Shown piece after piece: positions 8,058 through 14,198 of a DNA stretch of 21,625 nucleotides. Numbering within the stretch: position 1 is the stretch's first letter; every line of letters starts with the position of its first letter. Under the pieces are notes generated by a model. The model was not told the origin of the DNA, searched no databases, and saw only the letters and a list, made by a program, of their open reading frames with translations. The stretch lies in assembly GCA_002418005.1 (NCBI GenBank), contig DIDF01000079.1:80336-101960 (forward strand), given 5' to 3'. Source of the stretch: Lactobacillaceae bacterium UBA5807 (GTDB lineage Bacteria; Bacillota; Bacilli; Lactobacillales; Lactobacillaceae). The position numbers and the translations under genes are program-made.

Positions 8058-8763
8058 AATTACTCGTATCCTCTTTAGGATGTAGTTTTCGCCAATCTGC
8101 CTCAGCTTTTGTTAGGCGTAAATATCTTGGAACAACCGAATCAACATCTTTAACCGGTTTTTGATGCAACCCATAAATTCCCAATTCACTTGCACTTGGG
8201 ATTGATTTTAAAGGATCGGCCAATATGATGTGCTGCCCAAGTTTTTCTTTCATTTTCTGGGCGAATGAATCAATCTCTCCCAAAATAATGATTTTTTCAT
8301 TAGTAGCTTTTAGCTGATTTAGCCACTCAGATAAATCCGTGTGCTGGTCAGGAATCACATTTTCGGGTTGCCCATTATGAAATTTATAAAGGCCGGTGAA
8401 CATGTTTTCGTTTCGCCCGTCAAAAATTGGGTTAATTAAAAGCTGAGAGTCTTTGAAATTAAGAGCAAGATTTAAAAGACTCGAAACTGTAACCAACTCA
8501 ATATTCAAAGTCATTGCCAACGTCTTAGCAACAGTTGTAGCAATTCGAATACCAGTGTAGGACCCAGGACCAATTGCCACAACTACCCGATCCAAATCCT
8601 GAGGCTTTAATTTTGACTTTTTCATTAGATCTTCAATAATCGGCATTAAAAATTCCGCGTGCTTCTTGTGAGTAGTAATCGTCGTTGTCGCCAACAATCG
8701 ATTATCATCAAGAATCGCAACGGAAAGTGGCTGATTAGAAGTATCTAAAGATAAAACTTTCAT
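8041..8763 (-). CDS. tsaB: tRNA t6A biosynthesis scaffold protein TsaB
   Basis: TsaB is the inactive paralogue of TsaD that forms the heterodimer needed for t6A synthesis. The 240-residue product starts MKVLSLDTSNQPLSVAIL and has GPGSYTGIRIATTVAKTLA (about 65-83), the most conserved TsaB segment, then PIFDGRNENMFTGLY and VVPRYLR near the C-terminus. It lacks the HxxxH metal site of TsaD, as expected. AAGGAAG precedes the ATG. It starts 12 bases after the thioesterase stop and overlaps rimI by 17 bases. Confidence 0.95.
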   Translation of the reverse strand: MKVLSLDTSNQPLSVAILDDNRLLATTTITTHKKHAEFLMPIIEDLMKKSKLKPQDLDRVVVAIGPGSYTGIRIATTVAKTLAMTLNIELVTVSSLLNLALNFKDSQLLINPIFDGRNENMFTGLYKFHNGQPENVIPDQHTDLSEWLNQLKATNEKIIILGEIDSFAQKMKEKLGQHIILADPLKSIPSASELGIYGLHQKPVKDVDSVVPRYLRLTKAEADWRKLHPKEDTSNYVEKL

Positions 8764-8775
8764 TTTAAACTTCCT

Positions 8776-9534
8776 TTAATTTAATTTTTTCCAGACAATC
8801 GTCGCATTAGTTACAGTTTTATTGGCAACCTGGATATCATTCACAGTTTGGACGGACCCATCGTCTAAATTAGAAATCATAACTCGGCTTTCAACTATAT
8901 CGCCATATCTGACTTCATCTTCAAATCGAATATCAATTTGAGTTGGCTGATGAGTATTTAGAAATTGCATTCCTAAAACATCAGTCATCCAATCAAAATA
9001 ACGGGTATTATTCACATGCCCATTTAGATCAATATCATTGTACCGAACTTGATACTGTTTAGAAATTATTTTGGCATCCCCTTTAATTTTTAAAGGCCGA
9101 GGGAGCTTGGGAATGCGCTTAACTTCTTGAGAGCCATAAGGTGAAATTACTGCTTGAGGAATTTCGGCTATTCTTCTAGTTTTTTCATCCATTAATACCC
9201 AAATACTGTCAGCAGAGACTAAAACATTGCCCTTTAAATCTTTAATCCAGAATTGTCTAAAAGCAAAATATTTATTGAAGGACGTACCCTTAGTGAATAT
9301 TTCAACTTTGGAATCAACTTTTGGCAGCCGTTTTATTTTGATGGAATAAGAAGTAACTACCCAACCCAATCCATATTTATCAATAACTGTTGATTGATCA
9401 ACTCCAAGCTGATTGTTTTGATCTCCAGAGGCTAAGACCAAAATATTAACCAACATTTCCAAAGTAATGTGATTAGTCATGTCTCCTTCATAATAAGGAA
9501 TAACATGTTCTTCACTAAATTCCTTTGCTGCCAT
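8776..9534 (-). CDS. Acyl-ACP thioesterase (FatA/FatB family)
   Basis: Bacterial acyl-ACP thioesterases of this family hydrolyse acyl carrier protein thioesters and release free fatty acids in the cytosol; the physiological use in lactic acid bacteria is not settled. The 252-residue product shows a double hot-dog layout: an N-terminal half ending around DSIWVLMDEKTRRIAEIP, and a C-terminal half with the catalytic NDIDLNGHVNNTRYFDW (about 166-182; N171 and H173 fit the Asn/His pair). The open frame has 12 more codons upstream, but the ATG at 9534 is preceded by AAGGAGGGG with suitable spacing and gives the normal family N-terminus. The start overlaps the end of rsmI by 20 bases. Its place in a replication/tRNA-modification operon is typical of lactobacilli and does not reveal its role. 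Confidence 0.9.
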   Translation of the reverse strand: MAAKEFSEEHVIPYYEGDMTNHITLEMLVNILVLASGDQNNQLGVDQSTVIDKYGLGWVVTSYSIKIKRLPKVDSKVEIFTKGTSFNKYFAFRQFWIKDLKGNVLVSADSIWVLMDEKTRRIAEIPQAVISPYGSQEVKRIPKLPRPLKIKGDAKIISKQYQVRYNDIDLNGHVNNTRYFDWMTDVLGMQFLNTHQPTQIDIRFEDEVRYGDIVESRVMISNLDDGSVQTVNDIQVANKTVTNATIVWKKLN

Positions 9535-10432
9535 CGCTTTGCCCCTCCTTATCAATTCTATGATATTCATTATATACCACTTGTTTTCTAAGACTATGGC
9601 GTTTGGCTACTTTTTTGATGGCTTGGTTTACACTTAGAGAATTATCCTGCTTCATTAAATAATCCACTTGTTCATTCAAACTAAGATTTTCTAAAGGATC
9701 AGAAAAGTTTTCTTTAACAGGCTGAGGGTTTCCTTGAATAATGATGACAAATTCGCCACGAATTTGATCAGTATCGGCCCATTGATTAAGTTCTAAAAAG
9801 GTTCCTCGAATAAATTCCTCATGCTTTTTAGTGAGTTCACGACATAAAACCGCTTTTCGATTTGCTCCAAAACTTTCCGATAAATCCTTGAGAGTACGTT
9901 TCAATCTATGTGGAGCTTCATAAATAATGACGGTTTCCTCTCGATTTTTCAGACTATCCAAGGCCGTCTTTTGTTCTTTAGTTTTTCTTGGTAAGAAACC
10001 ATAAAAATAAAATGGCTGTGGACTTAAACCAGAGGCAATTAAAGCTGTTAACCCAGCATTGGCCCCAGGTAAAGGAACAACATTAATATTTTCTTGAATA
10101 CATGCCACAACTAATTCATGGCCGGGATCACTAATTGAGGGCATGCCCGCATCACTTACCTGAGCTATGGAAACTCCCTGTTTTAATTTTTCCACCAATT
10201 CCGGAATTCTTTGCATTGTATTGTGTTCATGAAAACTAATTTGTTTGGTTTCTATTTGAAAATGATTTAACAGTTTTTGAGTGTTTCTAGTATCCTCTGC
10301 GGCAATCAAATCAACATGCTTTAAAGTATCAACAGCTCGAATTGTCATGTCACCTAAATTACCAATTGGAGTTGGAATTAAATAAAGAATGCCATTTTCA
10401 CTTTTAGTATCAAAACTATGCTGTTCTTTCAA
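9515..10432 (-). CDS. rsmI: 16S rRNA 2'-O-methyltransferase RsmI (C1402)
   Basis: RsmI 2'-O-methylates C1402 of 16S rRNA in the decoding centre, using SAM. The 305-residue product has the tetrapyrrole-methylase-type fold: LIPTPIGNLGDMTIRAVDTL (18-37), AAEDTRNTQKLL (44-55), ISFHEHN and the SAM-contacting VSDAGMPSISDPG (92-104), then LPGANAGLTALIASGL and FYGFLPRK. The C-terminal 60 residues resemble the helical tail seen in this family. The start is TTG with GGAGAG just upstream; no ATG lies near it. It follows yabA by 17 bases, as yabC follows in B. subtilis, but the intervening trmN6 and yazA genes of Bacillus are absent. Confidence 0.96.
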   Translation of the reverse strand: MKEQHSFDTKSENGILYLIPTPIGNLGDMTIRAVDTLKHVDLIAAEDTRNTQKLLNHFQIETKQISFHEHNTMQRIPELVEKLKQGVSIAQVSDAGMPSISDPGHELVVACIQENINVVPLPGANAGLTALIASGLSPQPFYFYGFLPRKTKEQKTALDSLKNREETVIIYEAPHRLKRTLKDLSESFGANRKAVLCRELTKKHEEFIRGTFLELNQWADTDQIRGEFVIIIQGNPQPVKENFSDPLENLSLNEQVDYLMKQDNSLSVNQAIKKVAKRHSLRKQVVYNEYHRIDKEGQSDGSKGI

Positions 10433-10449
10433 AGTTACTCTCCATTTTA

Positions 10450-10782
10450 TTAATGTCGACCATAAATAATGTCAGTACAGAAAATGCAAACTTCGCCGTT
10501 TTTTCTCCGTTTACCAAAATAGGCGTTGCAAACGTGAAACCCTTCATTGTAAAGGTTTTCGAGATTTTTTCTTGATTCAGACAAATCACTTTTTGACCGA
10601 GATTTTTTTGAGGAACTTAATTCGTCAATCCTTTCATGAAGATGTTGATTTTCAATCTTAAGTTCCATATTTTCTTCCATCATTTTAATTAAAGATTTAT
10701 GAACCGCAGAAAACCGTTTGGCGGAATCTGCCAAACTAGCATCCACAGCCTTTAATTCATCGTATAAGTCGCCGCTATCCAT
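10450..10782 (-). CDS. yabA: Replication initiation control protein YabA
   Basis: YabA binds DnaA and the DnaN sliding clamp and limits re-initiation of replication. The 110-residue product has an N-terminal leucine-rich coiled coil (about 5-56, with LIKMMEENMELKIENQHLHE), a basic Ser/Lys linker (57-72) and a C-terminal zinc module with H83, C85, C99 and C102 (FHVCNAYFG, EVCIFC). The length is close to the family norm. It lies between holB and rsmI, where Bacillus also has ricT upstream; ricT is absent here. Confidence 0.95.
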   Translation of the reverse strand: MDSGDLYDELKAVDASLADSAKRFSAVHKSLIKMMEENMELKIENQHLHERIDELSSSKKSRSKSDLSESRKNLENLYNEGFHVCNAYFGKRRKNGEVCIFCTDIIYGRH

Positions 10783-10818
10783 TTTGATTTAATTCACCCT
10801 TTACAAAAAGTAAATTCC

Positions 10819-11826
10819 TTAATTAATAATATCCAAAATTTTTAAAGTCGCGGATTCAATGATATTTTGAAAATTTACATTAACCGTTAAACTCATGTTT
10901 AAACCTAATAGGGTATCCAGAATTTTGACAATATCACTTTGCTTTAATCTTGACGATGCTTCTTTTATTTTATCGCTAATCATCGGAAAATTAATATTCT
11001 CATTAGAAGCAATTTGATATTTAAAATTAAGCATATCTTGACAAGCTCTAACCATCATAGATAATACAACAGTTTGCTGTTTTCTAGAATTGATTAGGGG
11101 CATTAAAGACATCTGAATGAAAGGAAAAGCCATCCGATCATCATTAATAATATAACTGAACCACTTGGCCACTTGCTTTTGAACATTTCCAAACCAATCC
11201 TGAGCAAGCCAGGTGTTAATTTCTTTTTTACTATTAGTTAAAGAAATCAGTAGATTAAGCTGACTGGGCAAAATGTTTTCCTTTTGTAATTCCTTAATCA
11301 TCAGCTTACGGTTTAAATTAGAAAATTCAATCACTTGCGTCCGCGACAAAATTGTCGGCAAAATCAGATTTTTGTTTCGGCTAATTAAAAATGTTACCAC
11401 ATTTCCAACCGGCTCTTCGATAAACTTTAGCAAACTGTTGGCAGCTCCAACCGTCATTTTATCAGCATCAGAAATAATGAAGACCTTTTGAGACCCCTCA
11501 ACAGCACTTTTTGAAAATTCACTTTTGATATGACGAATTTGGTCAACCTTAATGCTTAACCCTTCTGGCTCTGTGATAACAACGTCAGGATGATCAAAGT
11601 TCATGATTCGTTGACATTCAGGACACTTTCCACAAGGTTGGTTGTTAGTAACATTCAGGCAAAACAGCCTCATTGCGACAGCCATTGCAATTTCAAACTG
11701 GCCAACTCCATCTTCACCCGTAAACAAGTATGCATGAGAAAGCGTATTAGACTGAATCAAATGCATGAACTGTGAATAAATTTTTGGTTGCTTTGTTTTT
11801 GCAATAGTCGGGATGTTGTCTTCCAT
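10819..11826 (-). CDS. holB: DNA polymerase III delta' subunit (clamp loader)
   Basis: Delta' is the stator subunit of the clamp loader that places the DnaN ring on DNA. The 335-residue product has an AAA+ fold: SHAYLFTGEDGVGQFEIA (30-47), a four-cysteine zinc module (C56, C65, C68, C71; CGKCPEC), the Walker-B-like KVFIISDADKM, ANSLLKFIEEP and the sensor segment ILSRTQVIEF. In the P-loop the catalytic lysine is replaced by glutamine (GEDGVGQ), so ATP binding is probably lost, in line with the non-ATPase role of delta'. The zinc module and the overall length separate it from DnaX. ATG start 17 bases after darA. Confidence 0.95.
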   Translation of the reverse strand: MEDNIPTIAKTKQPKIYSQFMHLIQSNTLSHAYLFTGEDGVGQFEIAMAVAMRLFCLNVTNNQPCGKCPECQRIMNFDHPDVVITEPEGLSIKVDQIRHIKSEFSKSAVEGSQKVFIISDADKMTVGAANSLLKFIEEPVGNVVTFLISRNKNLILPTILSRTQVIEFSNLNRKLMIKELQKENILPSQLNLLISLTNSKKEINTWLAQDWFGNVQKQVAKWFSYIINDDRMAFPFIQMSLMPLINSRKQQTVVLSMMVRACQDMLNFKYQIASNENINFPMISDKIKEASSRLKQSDIVKILDTLLGLNMSLTVNVNFQNIIESATLKILDIIN

Positions 11827-11843
11827 TCTAATTCTTAACCTTT

Positions 11844-12170
11844 CTAAAATTGGTAAAATGACTCAATCGGCAAAATCATTACAGTTGCCCCGCCAACTTG
11901 TACTTCTACTGGAAAAGGATGCTCGGCAGTGTCTCCGTTAAGGCTAACCGGAGGAGTCATAAACTGTTGGCGTGAAGAACAAGTATCTTTAATCAATTTT
12001 AAAGTTAAATCAATCTTATCCTCTTTAACAGCCACCAAATAAGTAGTGTTTCCGGCCCGCAAAAAACTACCTGAAGTTGAAAAACGGGTAGCAATAATGT
12101 TATGGGCTACAAAAACTGACCTTAATTTGTTTGCATCTTTATCTTGAACGATAGCAATAACTAACTTCAT
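11844..12170 (-). CDS. darA: c-di-AMP-binding PII-like protein DarA (PstA, YaaQ)
   Basis: DarA/PstA is a trimeric PII-like protein that binds cyclic di-AMP; its downstream partner is unknown. The 108-residue product fits the family in length and pattern: MKLVIAIVQDKDANKL, the T-loop region ATRFSTSGSFLRAGNTTYLV (about 27-46) with the conserved FL..GN element, and the C-terminal GGATVMILPIESFYQF. AAGGAG lies 8 bases upstream of the ATG and is inside the last codons of tmk, with 2 bases between the genes. The tmk-yaaQ-holB order matches B. subtilis. Confidence 0.95.
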   Translation of the reverse strand: MKLVIAIVQDKDANKLRSVFVAHNIIATRFSTSGSFLRAGNTTYLVAVKEDKIDLTLKLIKDTCSSRQQFMTPPVSLNGDTAEHPFPVEVQVGGATVMILPIESFYQF

Positions 12171-12172
12171 GA

Positions 12173-12826
12173 TCAGGGCTCCTTAAAATAATTTCCAGCA
12201 ATTTTCTTTACAATCTCAACGGTCTGATCAACTACTTTATTTAGAGGCTGGGTAGCATCAATTACGATAATTCTGCTAGGATTACGAGCAGCAATCTGCT
12301 TATAACCCTCATTTACTCTTTTATGAAATGCAGTCGTCTCAACGTCTAATCGATCAACATTTTTAGCATCACGATATTTCGCAATTCTTTGTAACCCAAC
12401 TTCGGCAGGAACATCAAAATAAATGGTTTTGTTAGGCATAATATTTTGGGTTGCAAAAGTGTTCATGTTAAAAACTTCAGGCATTCCAATTTCACGTCCA
12501 GCACCCTGATAAGCAACTGAACTATCTACATAACGATCACAAAGTACAAGTTTACCTGCCTTTAAAGCTGGAAGAATTGTTTCTACTAAATGCTGTCTTC
12601 TGGCCGCTGCATATAATAGTGCCTCTGTTCGATAATCCATATCTGTATTATTTCGGTCAAGAATAACATTTCTAACCTGTTCAGAGATTTTGTTGCCCCC
12701 AGGTTCGCGAGTGATCAACAACTTATCGCCTAGTTCTTTTGAAAAAATTGGCAAAACTTTATTTAATACAGAAGTTTTCCCAGCTCCATCCGGACCTTCT
12801 ATTGTGATAAACATTCCTTGTAACAA
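12173..12826 (-). CDS. tmk: Thymidylate kinase
   Basis: Tmk phosphorylates dTMP to dTDP in dTTP synthesis. The 217-residue product has the P-loop GPDGAGKT (11-18), the DR motif in LCDRYVDSSVAYQG, the LREPGG-like region TREPGGNKISEQVR, and RRQHLVETILPAL in the nucleotide-binding part. I take the TTG at 12826-12824 as start because GAGGAGAGG lies 7 bases upstream; the ATG four codons later is too far from that site, though it gives the more typical MFITIEG beginning. First gene of a nine-gene operon that runs to tsaD with gaps of at most 36 bases. Confidence 0.97.
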   Translation of the reverse strand: MLQGMFITIEGPDGAGKTSVLNKVLPIFSKELGDKLLITREPGGNKISEQVRNVILDRNNTDMDYRTEALLYAAARRQHLVETILPALKAGKLVLCDRYVDSSVAYQGAGREIGMPEVFNMNTFATQNIMPNKTIYFDVPAEVGLQRIAKYRDAKNVDRLDVETTAFHKRVNEGYKQIAARNPSRIIVIDATQPLNKVVDQTVEIVKKIAGNYFKEP

Positions 12827-12861
12827 TTGGGTACCTCTCCTCTAAATGATCTAATAATTTT

Positions 12862-12890
12862 ATTGTACTTTAAGTTTTTGGGGGTGTCTA
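12862..12890 (-). promoter_or_regulatory. Promoter of the tmk-tsaD operon
   Basis: Minus-strand TAGACA (12890-12885) and TACAAT (12867-12862) are 17 bases apart, each one base from the sigma-A consensus, about 36 bases before the tmk start. No operator is evident. Confidence 0.7.
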
Positions 12891-12919
12891 TTTATGGTTT
12901 TTAAAATTTGGCCAAAATA

Positions 12920-12964
12920 AAACTGGTCACAAATAAAGCAAAAATGCCAAATTGTTACCAGTTT
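12920..12964 (-). terminator. Terminator after yaaL
   Basis: Arms ACCAGTTT (12957-12964) and AAACTGGT (12920-12927) form 8 bp, extended inward by 4 bp after one mismatch, with a large loop. On the minus strand it is followed by TATTTT. It begins 7 bases after the yaaL stop and ends the dnaX-ybaB-recR-yaaL unit before the tmk promoter. Confidence 0.65.
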
Positions 12965-12970
12965 CCGAAA

Positions 12971-13231
12971 TTATTCGAAACGATCATAATTAATAACAGA
13001 AGGCTGAATAGATGTATTTTTAACCTCTCGAATTCTTGCTTCTCGATAAATAAAAAAATACTTTCGCTTTGCCAACGCTCTCTGAGCCTCAATTTCTGAG
13101 TCTCGATCAGCAACAGCATCCTGCGTTTTTTGAGCATGATCCCACTCTTCTTTTAATTGATTGATCAAATCAAGAAGCCGCTCATCGTACTCTTTTTTTA
13201 CATCTGGTTTTTTAAATAAACTAAAAAACAT
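12971..13231 (-). CDS. yaaL: YaaL family protein (DUF2508), function unknown
   Basis: This is a small charged protein of 86 residues with no known biochemical role. It starts MFFSLFKKPDVKKEYDERLL and is rich in acidic and basic residues with a long predicted helix (about 15-65, LLDLINQLKEEWDHAQ); it ends with a conserved-looking aromatic/acidic tail. An upstream ATG at 13240 overlaps the ribosome site AAGGATG, whereas the ATG at 13231 lies 8 bases after AAGGA, so I use the latter. It follows recR by 11 bases, exactly as in B. subtilis recR-yaaL, which is the main reason for the name. Confidence 0.85.
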   Translation of the reverse strand: MFFSLFKKPDVKKEYDERLLDLINQLKEEWDHAQKTQDAVADRDSEIEAQRALAKRKYFFIYREARIREVKNTSIQPSVINYDRFE

Positions 13232-13242
13232 ATTTATCATCC

Positions 13243-13842
13243 TTACATTTCAGTTCTGCCTTCAACGGCTTTTGATAAAGTCATCTCATCAGCATATTCA
13301 ATATCTGCCCCAACAGAAAGGCCATGCGCAAGCCTGGTGACTTTTATGCCGGCAGGCTTTATCAGTTTTGCCAGATACATGGCCGTAGCTTCTCCTTCAG
13401 GAGTAGCATTAGTGGCAATGATTACTTCCTTAACTTTTTCATTCTTTTGAAGACGCTTAATCAAAGAACTAATATTAAGATCCTCTGGTCCCTTGCCTTC
13501 AATAGGCGAAAGAACTCCATGTAAAACATGATACAGTCCGTGATATTGTTGCATTTTTTCCATCACCATAACGTCTTTGGGCTGTTCAACAACTAAAATC
13601 TGCGACTGATCGCGACTGGGGTCAGAACAAATATCACAAGGATCATTCTCGGTAATGTTGCCACAAATCGAACAGTATTGAAGATCCTTTTGAGTAGAAA
13701 TTAATGCTTTAGAAAATTCCTCAACATCTGTTTTATCCATATCGACTGTATAAAAAGCCAATCGAGTCGCGGTCTTGCTGCCAATTCCGGGAAGCTTCAT
13801 ATAACTATCAATTAATTTTGCGATTGGTTCTGGATATTGCAT
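13243..13842 (-). CDS. recR: Recombination mediator RecR
   Basis: RecR acts with RecO (and RecF) to load RecA at gaps in recombinational repair. The 199-residue product has the helix-hairpin-helix PGIGSKTA (18-25), a four-cysteine zinc finger (C57, C60, C69, C72), the Toprim domain from about 80 (ILVVEQPKDVMVMEK, IIATNATPEGEATAMYL) and the C-terminal RLAHGLSVGADIEYADEMTL. The length matches the family. It follows ybaB by 21 bases in the conserved dnaX-ybaB-recR unit. Confidence 0.98.
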   Translation of the reverse strand: MQYPEPIAKLIDSYMKLPGIGSKTATRLAFYTVDMDKTDVEEFSKALISTQKDLQYCSICGNITENDPCDICSDPSRDQSQILVVEQPKDVMVMEKMQQYHGLYHVLHGVLSPIEGKGPEDLNISSLIKRLQKNEKVKEVIIATNATPEGEATAMYLAKLIKPAGIKVTRLAHGLSVGADIEYADEMTLSKAVEGRTEM

Positions 13843-13863
13843 TTACCTTATCTCTTTCCTGAA

Positions 13864-14175
13864 TTAAAGTCCTGGAATTCCTTTAGTGTACTTTCCTAGA
13901 GCTTTTTGAGTGGAATCATCAACTTTTTGAATGCCATCGTTAACAGCTGCCAGCACTAAATCTGCTAACATTTCTGGATCACTTGGGTCAATTGCTTCAG
14001 GTTTTATTTGAATATCTTTCATTTTATGCTTACCATCAAAAGTCACTGTAACCATATTGTCAGGTGAAACACCTTTAAACTCTTGTTTTTCAAGATTCTC
14101 TTGTTCTTCAGAAAGTTGCTTTTGCATCTTCTTGATTTGTTTCATCATGTTATTACGATTCATTCCGTTCATCAT
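13864..14175 (-). CDS. ybaB: YbaB/EbfC family nucleoid-associated protein
   Basis: YbaB/EbfC proteins are small dimers with a tweezer shape that bind DNA. The 103-residue product starts with a methionine- and asparagine-rich stretch (MMNGMNRNNMMKQIKKMQKQ), has a helical arm to about residue 33, a beta segment VTVTFDGKHKMKDIQIKPEAI and a C-terminal helix LVLAAVNDGIQKVDDST. GGAGG lies 9 bases before the ATG; the second ATG is next to it, so either may be used. It sits between dnaX and recR, as B. subtilis yaaK does. Confidence 0.95.
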   Translation of the reverse strand: MMNGMNRNNMMKQIKKMQKQLSEEQENLEKQEFKGVSPDNMVTVTFDGKHKMKDIQIKPEAIDPSDPEMLADLVLAAVNDGIQKVDDSTQKALGKYTKGIPGL

Positions 14176-14198
14176 AGTTAATTTCCTCCGTTTTTAAA

